This document shows, piece after piece, positions 17,959 to 28,900 of a stretch of 52,752 bases of DNA. Position numbers and translations under genes: made by a program. The notes under the pieces were generated by a model. The model had not been told where the DNA came from. It did no database searches and saw only the letters and a program-made list of their open reading frames with translations. How positions within the stretch are numbered: the stretch's first letter is position 1; every line of letters begins with the position of its first letter. Source of the DNA: JALZUE01 sp051251725 (lineage in GTDB: Bacteria; Pseudomonadota; Gammaproteobacteria; Enterobacterales; Alteromonadaceae); NCBI GenBank assembly GCA_051251725.1, contig JBPOFN010000030.1, positions 1 to 52,752 of the forward strand. Reading direction: 5' to 3'.

Positions 17959-18606
17959 TTGGTATCCTCACTGTTTTTTTCAATGCAGTCGAATAACTTA
18001 TTTCTCAATTTGTGTACGGCTTTTCGAATAGCATAAATAGAGCGCCCCGTATTTTCAGCAATTTCTTGCGCCATTAAATTATTGGTATAAAAAGACTGAT
18101 ATATTTTCTTCATTGGGGATGATAATAAAGTGTAACAATGCTCTAAGTGACGCCACTTTTGCTCGTGTGCTAAGGCATTGCTTTCGATAATGGCAATGTT
18201 GTTACTAAACTCTTTTAAAAAATCATCGGTTAACCCTAACTCGTATTTCCCTTGATTCCGTCGAAAGACACGAATGCGGTTGAAGGCAATACCGTTGGCC
18301 CATTTTGAAAAGCTGCTACCGGCCTCAAATTTCTCAAATTCTTTCCATAAGGTTAAACAGGTTTCTTGAAAAATATCATCTGCGGCGACAGGGTCTAACA
18401 CATAAGCATAAATATAAGAATAAAGTCGATTTTTATCGGCATCAAATAATTCACCAAATTCATCAGCATGAAATAGCTTAGAAGACTCTTGTTCAGATAG
18501 CTGCTGTGCTGTTTGAGTGGGTTGTGACGACAAAATACGACCTATTAAACGTGAATGTTAGCGACATGTTAATGGCAAATACTATACAAGGTAATATTTG
18601 AAAAGT
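17390..18606. repeat. Right copy of the 1.2-kb near-identical duplication
   Basis: Counterpart of 13994-15210, same orientation. Downstream of 17390 the two FecR genes remain alignable but with many substitutions, so the sharp edge points to gene conversion or to a recent second exchange rather than a simple recent duplication. Confidence 0.85.
17955..18533 (-). CDS. ECF-type RNA polymerase sigma factor (copy 2)
   Basis: The 192-residue product is identical in sequence to the sigma factor at 14559-15137, including the TTG start and the GTGA overlap with its FecR partner. Because DNA-recognition regions 2 and 4 are the same, both must recognise the same promoter; only the partner FecR sensors differ. 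I infer that two different external signals feed one promoter set. Confidence 0.85.
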   Translation of the reverse strand: MSSQPTQTAQQLSEQESSKLFHADEFGELFDADKNRLYSYIYAYVLDPVAADDIFQETCLTLWKEFEKFEAGSSFSKWANGIAFNRIRVFRRNQGKYELGLTDDFLKEFSNNIAIIESNALAHEQKWRHLEHCYTLLSSPMKKIYQSFYTNNLMAQEIAENTGRSIYAIRKAVHKLRNKLFDCIEKNSEDTK

Positions 18607-18778
18607 TAATTTTTTGTTCTGCAATTTCCTATTTCATTTATAAAAAAAACAAAAATACAATTCAAAAAAATAGTCGTACCCTTATTAACTCGCATATGGA
18701 TATGTTATTTTTCTTGTAGATCTTTGTTATAAAAAATAGTTACTTACGCCACCACCTAAAGCGTTAATTTAAAATAAA

Positions 18779-18815
18779 GGGTATCAATGAGGTGATTCTT
18801 TGGCTCTTCTTAATA
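18779..18815 (+). promoter_or_regulatory. Locus promoter motif, site E
   Basis: GGGTATCAAT, 12 bases, TGGCTCTTCTTAATA on the plus strand, 270 bases before the TonB receptor start at 19086. The rest of 18607-19085 shows no gene and forms an unusually long leader. Confidence 0.8.
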
Positions 18816-19085
18816 AGAGTAATAGTTAAAAAATATTACAGAGGTTAGGAATAAATCTCGATGAGGTTCACTCAAGTCAATACCGATTAATTAGCTCAAA
18901 AGGTGTTGTTTTGAATATAGAAGCTCTACAACAAAAATATTATACCGTTTTACTCTTAATTTACTTCATGTTGTTCAAACAGCATGTTTAGCAGCTAACA
19001 CAAAGCAAGTGTTTTGTTAAATGAAACATTACTACTGAAATGTGCAGTACTAAATTTATTAGCCTAAAAGAAAGGAAAATAATAA

Positions 19086-22000
19086 ATGGCAATTATGCAA
19101 CGTTCAAAAATTACAAACAGGGGAATAAAAATGTTAAACCATCATCCTAAAACCAAACTTCCCAATTTTACCAAAACTTTATTAAGTACCATGATAGGCT
19201 TAGCAAGTATAGGCGTGTATGCAGCAGAAACGCCTTCTGAAAAAAAAACGGCTAAAAAGAAAGACATCGAAGTTATTTCGGTAACGGGTATTAGAGAATC
19301 TTACCTGAGTTCAATTAATACCAAGCGAAATTCAGCCAATATTGTTGACTCTATTTCACTAAAAGATATTGGTGCCTTACCAGATAACTCTGTTGGTGAA
19401 ACACTTGAACGTATTACCGGTGTTTCTGCCGGTCGCCATAAAGGCAATGCCGATGAAGTATCTATTCGTGGTCTAGGACCACTTTTAGGCTTCGCAACGC
19501 TTAACGGACGTGCTATAGCGTCCGGTAGTGGTAACCGTGCTGTATCATTTGCTCAGTTCCCGTCAGAATTAGTAAACGGTGTTACGGTTTATAAATCGCA
19601 ATCAGCTAACATCATGGAAGGTGGTGTGTCAGGCACTATCGATCTAGGTACTATTCGCCCGGTAGATTATGGAAAACAAAAATTTCAAGCGGAAGTCAAA
19701 GGCAGTTATAACGATTATCAAGCTAAAATGCATGATGATGACGGTTTAGATTTTAAAACATCATTTAGTTATGTTAATAGTTATGATTTAGCGGACGGAA
19801 AAATTGGTTTTGCTATCGGCTATGCTGGTGGTCAAGCGTCACGCCCAGAAGAAGCTTATCAAACAAGCTCAACCTTTAGACCTTGTAATTCTGATGCTAA
19901 TTCGCCTACCGATACAGATATAGATAAAAACGGTAATCGATCTAATTGTACTTTCGATGATGCTAATGCCGCTGCCGGTGGTGGCAAGGCTGTCGATGGC
20001 GATTATTACCTTATTCCTAATAGCCAAATGTATCGCCAGTTAGACTCAATTGACGAAAGTGATGCCATGATTGCCGCCATTCAGTGGCAACCTACTGAAA
20101 CCATTGATATAAATTTAGACGGCCAAATATCTGAACGTTACTGGGATGAAAATCGTCATGATTTAACGTTTGATGATGGTCGTCGCGGCATTTCAAACGC
20201 TGTGACAAATGATAAGCATGTTTTACAAAGTTATAGCGGTGAGTCGTATATTGGTAGCGCTGGTGAATTCCGTGAACGCAATGAAGAATATAAAGGCGCA
20301 GGTCTCAACATTAAATGGCAAGTGACTGAAGATTTAGCCATTACGGCTGATGCAGCTTATTCAGGATCCGAGCGCTGGCAAAACGTTACTCGGGCAAGAT
20401 TCCGCAGTCAACGCCACTTTTTTGATTGGGAGCGAAGAGATGGACATGACTTCCCAACTATTACTAAGGTTTATACCGACAGAGCTAACCCTGATACAAG
20501 CGCTATTGACTGGACCGAAAGTGTTAAAGATATGTCTTTCTTTGATTATGACAGCGAAGTGAGAAAAGAACGCTTTGTTGTTAACGATCGTATTCGTAGT
20601 GCTAAGTTAGATGTTGAATATTTTCTGGATAACGATATTTTTACTACCCTACGTTCAGGTGTTTCTTTTTCATCGCGATCGCATCAAAATTTTGCAAACG
20701 ATTCAATAAGGGTGAGAACAGGCCAAGCAGAATATGACGCGGTGGGGGCTGCTGGTGGTAATAGCAAAGCGAAAAATGCTGCTCGAGACCTAGCTCGCGC
20801 TGAAGGTTTAGCTAATGCCACTGATCAATGTTTAGGTACATGGCCACAAAAAGACCTAGGTGATGATTCGAATACACCGGTTAACGAATGGGCATTTAAT
20901 AACGTTAACTGTTCTTATGAGGTGCTTTTGGATGGTGAAGTTTTAGAACCTAATTTAGCTCCGCCTTCAGAAGGTGATATTGATCTACTGGAAGAAATAA
21001 CCGCAATATACGCAATGTCTGATTTTAAGGCAGACATTGGTAATATGTACTTATCGGGTAATGTGGGCGTACGTTATGTGCAAACTGATATTGCCTCTGT
21101 TGGTATTTCTCAAGCCTATGAGACTATTGTTAACGATGAGGGTTTTATTACTCTAGAAGAAAAACAAGGAATTCTTGAAAAACAACATTTTAATAATCGC
21201 TTTAACAGCATACTACCAAGCATAAATATGACCCTTGAAGTTCAAGATGATCTAGAACTTAGATTTGCCGCCTATAAAGCGGTTTCTCGCCCTGACATGT
21301 GGTTCTATGGTGCAGGGAGAAACGTTAGAATTGATAACGGTGAAGAAATCTCAACGGTACAAGAAGCATTACGTTCAGTAACAGCTAAGGGTAACCCTGA
21401 TCTTGAATTATTAGAGTCTAACAACTTTGAGTTTGGTGTTAACTGGTACTTTGCTGAAGAAAGCATGCTTTCTGTCGCATTATACAATAAGACCTTTTCG
21501 GCGCGTATGGGGGCATCAACTAAAGATGAAAATGTTATTGTTGATGGCACGGCGTATCCTGTGACTGTGCTTGGCTCACCGACAATTTTTGACAATGATG
21601 AATCCTCAATTAATGGCCTTGAGGTTACGCTGAATCATCAGTTTTCCTCTTTACCTGCTCCTTTTGATGGTTTAGGCCTTGCTGGAAGTTATAACTATGC
21701 CGATTCTGATTACCAATCACCTGAAGAAGGTAGTGAAATAGTTAAAGCCGAAGGTGTTGCCGAAAGCATTACTCCGGCCAATTTTTCTGGCTTATCTCCT
21801 CATGTTGGTAATGTTCAACTGTATTGGGAAGGGAGTGGTATTTCTGTTCGCGCATCATATAAATATCGTTCAGAATATCTAAAGGCTTGGGGGTCGAGTT
21901 TGGCTCAAAACAATCGCTTTGTAGACCCGCAAAAATCATTAGATTTAAGCGTAGGTTATAAAATCAGCAAGAATTTTTCTGTGAAAGCACAAATGCTCAA

Positions 22001-22106
22001 TTTAACCAATGAACCATCAGGGCAAAGCCGCGTGGTACCGGGTGCATACGCTGTAATGGAACGTAGCGGACCTAAAGCATTCTTTAGTATTAAATACCGT
22101 ATGTAA
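19086..22106 (+). CDS. TonB-dependent outer-membrane receptor (polysaccharide uptake, copy 1)
   Basis: The protein has 1006 residues from the ATG at 19086; a second ATG at 19131 with AGGGGA upstream would give a more usual signal peptide (MLNHHPKTK and a hydrophobic stretch ending VYAAE). Features include a TonB-box-like EVISVTGI, a plug domain with LPDNSVGETLERITGV and SIRGLG, and a long 22-strand barrel with a terminal beta strand. It belongs to the large receptors of Alteromonadales used for carbohydrate import without a SusD partner. It is the first gene of a unit with the GH106 gene, separated by a terminator that may reduce read-through. Confidence 0.9.
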   Translation: MAIMQRSKITNRGIKMLNHHPKTKLPNFTKTLLSTMIGLASIGVYAAETPSEKKTAKKKDIEVISVTGIRESYLSSINTKRNSANIVDSISLKDIGALPDNSVGETLERITGVSAGRHKGNADEVSIRGLGPLLGFATLNGRAIASGSGNRAVSFAQFPSELVNGVTVYKSQSANIMEGGVSGTIDLGTIRPVDYGKQKFQAEVKGSYNDYQAKMHDDDGLDFKTSFSYVNSYDLADGKIGFAIGYAGGQASRPEEAYQTSSTFRPCNSDANSPTDTDIDKNGNRSNCTFDDANAAAGGGKAVDGDYYLIPNSQMYRQLDSIDESDAMIAAIQWQPTETIDINLDGQISERYWDENRHDLTFDDGRRGISNAVTNDKHVLQSYSGESYIGSAGEFRERNEEYKGAGLNIKWQVTEDLAITADAAYSGSERWQNVTRARFRSQRHFFDWERRDGHDFPTITKVYTDRANPDTSAIDWTESVKDMSFFDYDSEVRKERFVVNDRIRSAKLDVEYFLDNDIFTTLRSGVSFSSRSHQNFANDSIRVRTGQAEYDAVGAAGGNSKAKNAARDLARAEGLANATDQCLGTWPQKDLGDDSNTPVNEWAFNNVNCSYEVLLDGEVLEPNLAPPSEGDIDLLEEITAIYAMSDFKADIGNMYLSGNVGVRYVQTDIASVGISQAYETIVNDEGFITLEEKQGILEKQHFNNRFNSILPSINMTLEVQDDLELRFAAYKAVSRPDMWFYGAGRNVRIDNGEEISTVQEALRSVTAKGNPDLELLESNNFEFGVNWYFAEESMLSVALYNKTFSARMGASTKDENVIVDGTAYPVTVLGSPTIFDNDESSINGLEVTLNHQFSSLPAPFDGLGLAGSYNYADSDYQSPEEGSEIVKAEGVAESITPANFSGLSPHVGNVQLYWEGSGISVRASYKYRSEYLKAWGSSLAQNNRFVDPQKSLDLSVGYKISKNFSVKAQMLNLTNEPSGQSRVVPGAYAVMERSGPKAFFSIKYRM

Positions 22107-22142
22107 TCAATAGATCTAGTGCCTAATTAGCATGAGTATATA

Positions 22143-22174
22143 GGCCGGTGATAGTAATGTTACCGGCCTTTTTA
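22143..22174 (+). terminator. Rho-independent terminator between TonB receptor and GH106 genes
   Basis: GGCCGGT pairs with ACCGGCC and is followed by CTTTTTATT. It lies 36 bases past the receptor stop, so the downstream GH106 gene depends on read-through or on its own promoter; no locus motif is visible there. Confidence 0.85.
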
Positions 22175-22256
22175 TTGCTTTTTTAAAGGGAGTTACTCTC
22201 TATTTTATTACCCGAAGTAATAAAAATTTATAAAAGTAATCAGCAAGGAATTAACA

Positions 22257-22311
22257 ATGAAATATCTCAATAAAAATTTTGTTCGCAGTGCGCTAAAGGC
22301 AAGCTTGATTA
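22257..22311 (+). other. Out-of-frame signal-peptide start of the first GH106 gene
   Basis: An AAGGA ribosome site and ATG at 22257 begin a good signal-peptide start (MKYLNKNFVRSALKASLIS). That frame ends at a TGA just before 22380. The long GH106 frame enters at about 22309-22312 and supplies the missing hydrophobic part (VLSILPTSAFE). A single-base difference near 22310 would join the two into a normal leader. Confidence 0.7.
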
Positions 22312-25300
22312 GTGGTATTATCTATACTGCCTACCAGCGCATTCGAGTCAAAACAAAATACGTTAAAATATCAAGATGATCTTGAAGCAGGATTCAAAAA
22401 CCCATCCCGAGAAGTAAGACCTCAAACATGGTTTCATGTGATGAGTAGTAATATGTCAAAAGAAGGCATCACTAAAGATTTAGAATCACTTGCAGAAGTT
22501 GGTGTTGGTGGCACTCAAGTATTCCATGTCACCCAAGATATTCCGATTGGCGATCTTAAGTTTAATTCACAAGAGCATATTGAGTTACTCGGTCATTTTG
22601 CCAAAGAAAGCCAGCGTTTTGGTTTACGTTTTGGTTTACACAACACTGACGGTTGGACGGCAAGTGGCGGTCCTTGGGTGACTCCTGAGTATTCACAAAA
22701 ACGGGTTGTGCATTCCATCACTCATAGCAAGGGTGGCCAAATTAATACCACATTAACGCAACCTGATACTGTATTAGGTTATTACAGAGACATCGCTGTT
22801 TTAGCATACCCTGCTTTGTCAGGTGAGTTAATCGATGCGACTATCGCCATACCAAAAATTACCTCGTCGAATAACAGTAAAAACTTAGCATTACTCATAG
22901 ATGGCAATACCGAAGTCCGAGTGCCAATTGAAGGTGATAAAAAATTCTCTGAATCTTGGGTTCAATACGAATACGATAAGCCGATTGAGTTACGTTTTGT
23001 AGAAATGCGTGCTGAAGGTCCAGGCGGTGCAGCGATTAAACTTGATGTTTCTAATGATGGCGTAAATTATAAACAGCATGCGGCATTAAACACGGTTTGG
23101 AGTACTAAGTTTGGTCGAGCGATCACTGAAGAAGTGGAACCTGTCAAAGCAAAATATATTCGTTTAAATTTTCCTAAACATATGGATATTAGCGAGTTAA
23201 GTTTTTCGGCTTTACCAAGAATAAACCAATATATGACACAAACGCTTGAATCTCATAAGCGTTATCAAGAACTCAATCCTATCAAAATGCCAAGCAAAGA
23301 TAATGTTATCGACCCAAAATCTATAATTGATTTAACAAAATCGATGGATAAAAACGGTCAATTAACCGCTGAATTACCTAAAGGGCAATGGTCAATTATG
23401 CGTGTTGGTTTCACCACCATGAATTCTAAAAATGAACCCGCATCAAAAGAAGGTCAAGGCCTTGAAGTAGACAAATTTAGCAAAGAAGCGATCCGAATTC
23501 ACTATGACGCATTTTCTAAACGTGTCATAGACCAAGCTAAAGCAATAGGTGTAACTGATAAAACGTTGTTTTCGTTATTGCTCGACAGTTATGAAGTGGG
23601 TGCTCAAGGTTGGACCGATGATTTGGAAATATTATTTGAAGCACGTTTTGGTTATAGTTTAAAACCTTATTTACCGTTATTAACAGGCCGTTTTGTCGGC
23701 AATCAACAAGATGTTGAATCGGTTTTATGGGATTTCCGTAAACTCACGTCTGACCTAATGCGTGATAATTACTTTAAAGAATTCACCCGTTTAGCGACGG
23801 CGGATGGCTTGTTAACCTATGCAGAAGCTTACGGTAATGGCGCATTTAGTGAATTAGATGCCGCAGGCGTTGTTGATGTACCCATGGGAGAGTTTTGGAC
23901 ACAGCGGAAACATCGTGTGCATACGGCTGTATCTACAGGTCATATTTATAATCAAAAGGTTATCTCTACTGAAGCCTTTACCACTCAAAAACACATCAAC
24001 TTCAACTTCCACCTAGGTTATGCCAAAGGTGATGGTGACTTAATGTGGACTCTTGGTGTCAATGAATTCATTTTCCACCGTTTTGCGCATCAGTCAAATA
24101 CCCATGTTATGCCTGGCATGAGCATGGGGGGCTGGGGTGCAAACCTTGACAGAACACAAACGTGGTGGAAATCAGCGGGTAAAGCGTGGTTTAAATATAT
24201 GGCGCGTGGCCAAAGCTTGTTACAACAAGGCCAACCTGTCGCTGATGTATTATTTTTTACCGGTGATGGTGCGCCAACAAAATGTAACGAAAAATTAAAA
24301 ACCCAAAAATTAATACCCGTTAAAATCAATTTTGACTGTATAAACCCTGACGTATTGTTAAATAGGGTGACGGTTAAAAATAAACAATTAGTGTTACCAC
24401 AGGGCACTACTTATAAAGCGTTAATGCTTGAAAGTGATTCACCGATTGCGCCTGAAACCATTGATAAATTAAGTGAATTAGCCAATGCCGGTGTTGTTAT
24501 CGTGGGTCCTAAACCACGTGTTGTTATAGGTAAAATGCTTACCTCACAACAACGCCAAGCCTATAAAAAACGTATCAATCAAATCTGGAATAAACCCAGT
24601 ACATATATAGATAAGGATTGGGATAAAATATATGCCGACAATGGGTTCAAGTTTGACTTAACCGTACAAGGCAAACCAAACTTAGTATATACCCATCGTC
24701 AAATTGACGGCGCAGATGTGTATTTCTTCTATAACGATGAAAAAGAAACCAAGACCTTTGAAGCAACCTTTGATGTCGACGGTAAAGTACCAGAGTTGTG
24801 GTATCCACTTGATGGCTCAACTAAAACGTTAGGTCAGTTTACTCATACCGAACAAAAACAAACTGTCGCACCAATTGCATTAAATGCCGGTGAGTCAGTC
24901 TTTGTGGTCTTTAGAAAATCAAGTGAGGGTGTCGCTTATCTGCCTTACATCAAGAGCAATAAAGATCTTGAATTGATGATCAGCCCAGAGAACGAACTGC
25001 AATTAACAATAGCTAAAAATGGTAAACATAAGGTCAAACTAGCATCTGGTGACACCAAGCAAGTTTCGGTCGATAGTTTACCAGCAGACTTAACTGTGCA
25101 AGGTAATTGGTCGGTTCAATTTAATCCATTTTATGGTTACGGTGAAACGGTTCAATTTGATTCATTAGTCGATTGGAAAGATCACCCAAATCAAGAAATT
25201 CAAGATTACTCAGGTGATGCAACGTACACCTTAAGTGTTAATTTATCGGCTGAATGGTTACAAGCACAGCAGTCTGTCATTTTAGATTTAGGCCAAGTGA

Positions 25301-25671
25301 GCATCGCATCCGATGTAACTATTAACGGCCAAGACTTCGGCACGCTTTGGGCAACACCGTATCAAGTTGATGTGAGCAAAGCGTTGAAAGTGGGTCAAAA
25401 TGAGTTGAAGTTCAACGTATATAACACTTGGGTGAATCGTTTAATTGCAGATAAATCTTTACCTGATACAAGTGGTTATGAAAAAGCGAATGCTTATTAT
25501 GGTGTAAACAACCCTATGGTTGATTGGTATAAAAAGAATCAACCGCAACCAAAAACAGATCGTGTCACGTTCGTTGTACGTCCTTGGTATAAAGGTAATG
25601 AACCAAGAGTTACCTCTGGTTTATTAGGCCCGGTTACATTAAGCGCGCAACAATCTCTTGTAATAAAATAA
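22312..25671 (+). CDS. Alpha-L-rhamnosidase, family GH106 (copy 1), apparent frameshift in leader
   Basis: The open frame encodes 1119 residues from a GTG without a ribosome site; the real start is probably 22257 in another frame. The product is a large multi-domain GH106 enzyme: N-terminal PRTWFH-type motif (PQTWFHVMSSNMSKEGI), a TIM-barrel region with DSYEVGAQGW, AEAYGNGAF, GEFW and STEAF motifs that hold the likely catalytic glutamates, and C-terminal beta domains including a galactose-binding-like part (LDLGQVSIASDVTINGQ, LWATPY). GH106 enzymes invert alpha-L-rhamnosides, matching the rhamnose of ulvan or rhamnogalacturonan. It follows the TonB receptor and converges with a paralogue. Confidence 0.85.
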   Translation: MVLSILPTSAFESKQNTLKYQDDLEAGFKNPSREVRPQTWFHVMSSNMSKEGITKDLESLAEVGVGGTQVFHVTQDIPIGDLKFNSQEHIELLGHFAKESQRFGLRFGLHNTDGWTASGGPWVTPEYSQKRVVHSITHSKGGQINTTLTQPDTVLGYYRDIAVLAYPALSGELIDATIAIPKITSSNNSKNLALLIDGNTEVRVPIEGDKKFSESWVQYEYDKPIELRFVEMRAEGPGGAAIKLDVSNDGVNYKQHAALNTVWSTKFGRAITEEVEPVKAKYIRLNFPKHMDISELSFSALPRINQYMTQTLESHKRYQELNPIKMPSKDNVIDPKSIIDLTKSMDKNGQLTAELPKGQWSIMRVGFTTMNSKNEPASKEGQGLEVDKFSKEAIRIHYDAFSKRVIDQAKAIGVTDKTLFSLLLDSYEVGAQGWTDDLEILFEARFGYSLKPYLPLLTGRFVGNQQDVESVLWDFRKLTSDLMRDNYFKEFTRLATADGLLTYAEAYGNGAFSELDAAGVVDVPMGEFWTQRKHRVHTAVSTGHIYNQKVISTEAFTTQKHINFNFHLGYAKGDGDLMWTLGVNEFIFHRFAHQSNTHVMPGMSMGGWGANLDRTQTWWKSAGKAWFKYMARGQSLLQQGQPVADVLFFTGDGAPTKCNEKLKTQKLIPVKINFDCINPDVLLNRVTVKNKQLVLPQGTTYKALMLESDSPIAPETIDKLSELANAGVVIVGPKPRVVIGKMLTSQQRQAYKKRINQIWNKPSTYIDKDWDKIYADNGFKFDLTVQGKPNLVYTHRQIDGADVYFFYNDEKETKTFEATFDVDGKVPELWYPLDGSTKTLGQFTHTEQKQTVAPIALNAGESVFVVFRKSSEGVAYLPYIKSNKDLELMISPENELQLTIAKNGKHKVKLASGDTKQVSVDSLPADLTVQGNWSVQFNPFYGYGETVQFDSLVDWKDHPNQEIQDYSGDATYTLSVNLSAEWLQAQQSVILDLGQVSIASDVTINGQDFGTLWATPYQVDVSKALKVGQNELKFNVYNTWVNRLIADKSLPDTSGYEKANAYYGVNNPMVDWYKKNQPQPKTDRVTFVVRPWYKGNEPRVTSGLLGPVTLSAQQSLVIK

Positions 25672-25725
25672 GATATTGTAAAATAACACCGCATATTTTG
25701 CCGTTGCGAACAGGTGTAAGTTAAC

Positions 25726-25762
25726 AAAAAATGCCAGTCAGATAACTGACTGGCATTTTTTA
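25726..25762. terminator. Bidirectional terminator between the convergent GH106 genes
   Basis: AAAAAATGCCAGTCA pairs with TGACTGGCATTTTTT, giving a strong hairpin with T-runs on both strands. Confidence 0.9.
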
Positions 25763-25799
25763 TATCAAACTTTTAAAGTTATATGCACCAACTTATTAT

Positions 25800-25919
25800 T
25801 CTGAAACTAATAGCTCCGAAGCTAATATCTCCGAAATTATTAACTCCGAAACTTCTTATTCAGAAACTAACAGCCCTGTAAGTATTAGCTCTATAGGTAT
25901 TAACTTAGAAATAATGATT
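25800..25919. repeat. 15-bp minisatellite, eight units
   Basis: Eight consecutive 15-base units follow the pattern TCCGAAACTAATAGC, the first five close to consensus and the last three degenerate. Fifteen bases keep any frame open; a short plus-strand frame from ATG 25782 reads through as KLI/PKLL-like pentads and stops in unit six. It lies between the terminator and the stop of the second GH106 gene. No function is known. Confidence 0.8.
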
Positions 25920-25945
25920 ATTGGCTTCATTTGTTATGGTTATTT

Positions 25946-28900
25946 TTAAGGTTTTAACATCACCATTTTAGTTGCAAATATACGAACCGGACCTTTCAAA
26001 CCAGCGGGCTCTAATTTATCGCCCGGTTTGTAAAAAGGGAAAGCTGAGAACGTTGTGCGTTTACCTTTAGGCATCGGCTCATTGTTCATATACCAAGCGG
26101 GCATTATTTTAGCATTTTTAGTATTGCTACCTTCTGTGGTGTAATTGTCAGTACGGTCATAACGCTCGTCACCAATTAAACGGTTTGTCCATTGATTGGT
26201 CACTTCAATTTCCAATGTATTTGTACCAGCTTTTAAATAATCAGACACATTCACTTCAAAAGGGCTCGCCCATAACGGTGGTAAGCGGTAACCATTAATC
26301 GTTATATTTGCCGTAATATCAACCGTTCCAAGGTCTAAATAGTTGTTAATATTTGCCGCTTTAAATTTTGCTGGTAAGTCAAAACGCGTTTTATAAACCG
26401 CGGTACCTGAATAATGTTTGATGTCGTCATTTTCATGCTCACTCCAATCAAACAATGTCTCAGTCACTATTGGTTTTAAGTTTGGTAAGCGATTAAATGT
26501 CACAGTCCAAGGTGATGTAACACCATAAGCGCCCGGCAGATTATCAATGTTTACTTTTGTTGAAGTTCCGTTTGAATATGTCACGTTGAACTGGTTATTC
26601 TCAGTAACTTCTAACGCAATAGCGTCTTGTGTTTTACCAGCCAATGAGATGGCTCGGGTTGCCACAGCAGGTTGTTGTGCCTTACTTTTTTGTGACTGAT
26701 TAGCTTGAGCTGACTCAATAGACGTTACAACAACCGGCTGTTTACCCTCATCTTGTTTGATCACGATAAACGCTGATTCATCATCTTTTAAGAATAATGG
26801 AATTTCAACAAAGTCATCACTTTCTGTGTATTGGGCAATTTGTTTCATTTCTCCTGTCATTGCATCCCAACGTTCAATCGAACTGATGTTTTTTAGATCT
26901 TGTTTTGAGATTTTAAGATCTAATATTTTTGCTTCACCTTCAGTATTTGCTAAAAAATACACATCTTTGTTTTCGATTTTACGGTGGGTATACGACATAC
27001 CTTTGTTACGGTCTTTAACATTAGTGACTTCTAAATCATAAACCAATCCTAATTTTGTATATAATTTGTCCCAATCAACTTTGCCACGAATTGAAATCGT
27101 GTTGTCACGGCTCCAAATCTCTTTTACTAATTGGTTGAACTCAGTCAGATCAGCTTTGTTAGAGATATAGTTTGCAATTGTTGTTGGCTTATCACCAACA
27201 ATTTGCACACCTTGTTTCGAGAATTCAGATAATTTTCTTAATAAAGGTAAGGTCATTTTGTGATGGTTTTTAAGCACTAACGCTTTATAGTTTGTACCTT
27301 CTGGTAACGTTAAACGACCATTTTTAACCGTTAAGCGATTTAAAATAACATCGTCATTCACATTGTCGTAGTTAATAGCCAACGGCATATTATTTAAATC
27401 TTTACGCTCTAAAATTGAGTTTGGAGCACCTTCACCAATGAAAACTAACACATCAGACACAGGGTAACCTTGACGCAATACAAACGAACCACGCGCAATA
27501 TATTCGAACCAAGCATTTGCAGCACCACTGCGCCACCACGTTTGGTTGCGGTCAATGTTTGAACCCCAACCGGCCATTGTCATGCCGGGTTCTACATGAG
27601 TATTAGGTTGATGAGCGTAACGATGGAAGAAGTATTCGTTAACACCCTGTGTCCACGCATCATCGCCGATAGATTTAAATACACCAGGGTGTGTACGCCA
27701 ATTCCATTTTGGCAAGGCGGTGAACGCTTCAGTTGAAACAACTGGCTTGCCATAGATGTGTGCAGCAGACGTTGCGATCGTGATTTCTTGATAACCACGT
27801 AACCAGAACTCACCCATAGGAATATCAGTTTTACCACCAGCCTCTAACTCATTATAAGCGGCATTAAAGCTGTATGGTTCGATGTAACTAATTAAACCGT
27901 CTTGATGTGTTAGTTCAGTGAAATAACCAAAGTAGTTCTCGGTAATTAATTGGCTATTGTACAGGCGAAGATCCCATAACACCTTGTCGGTAGCTGATTG
28001 AGATTCAACAATTTTACCTGCGAATATCGGCATGAATGGCAATAAAGAGTAACCATGGTGTTGTTCAAACTTTGTGAGATAATCGTGGGTCCAATTTTGG
28101 CTACCTACTTCAAAGCTATCAATTTCCATATATTGCAACGCATTGGGTGCGATATCACGGACTTGATCTGCAACTTTTCCTACATATGAATCGTAATGAA
28201 GTTTTACGGCTTTTTTATCCATCTTATCTGACTCAAGGCCACGACCAGCATCTGAAGCAGGCCCGTTCATTGCACCTGTTGTTGTATAACCAAACCGCAT
28301 GATGTTCCATGTACCTTTTGGTAAGGTCGTGGTTAATTCACCTTTTGCGTTCATGTTTTTAGTTAAATCAATGAGTCGACTTTTATCAATAATCGGGAAA
28401 TCCGCATGTTGTTTAATGTCATACAAAGGCTTTAGGCGGTTATCTTCTATTAATGTCCGGTTAGAACGTGCTAAGAAGTTATCAAATCTATTACTTTGTG
28501 TGACGCTAACTTCGGAGATTTCGAATTCGTTAGTCCACTCAATTTTGATATAACGTGTGTTAACACCTTCTAATGGATGCTCAATGGCAAATTCTTTTTT
28601 ACCTACACGGGTTAACTTTTTATCTTTAGCTAGCTGAGTGTAGTTTTTGCCGTCATCAGAAATTGAAAGATCGTACGTTCGACTTAAATGAAGCTTCGCA
28701 TTAACTTGCATCCACAAATAATTTAATTCAACCGGTTTACCGTAATCTAATACCATCCAAGCTTTCTTGTTTTCACCGCTGATGTAAACCGGTTCGTCAC
28801 TACGTTGATCCATAAGCAGTGATAAATCACCCTGTCTTTCTGAAGTGGTAATGGTTGGTGTTAATTGGCTGTCATATATTTCGGATTTTGTTGCAGGGTA

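Noticed and set aside
25800..25919. Possible CRISPR array
   Set aside because: Units are contiguous 15-mers without unique spacers and no cas genes are in the window.
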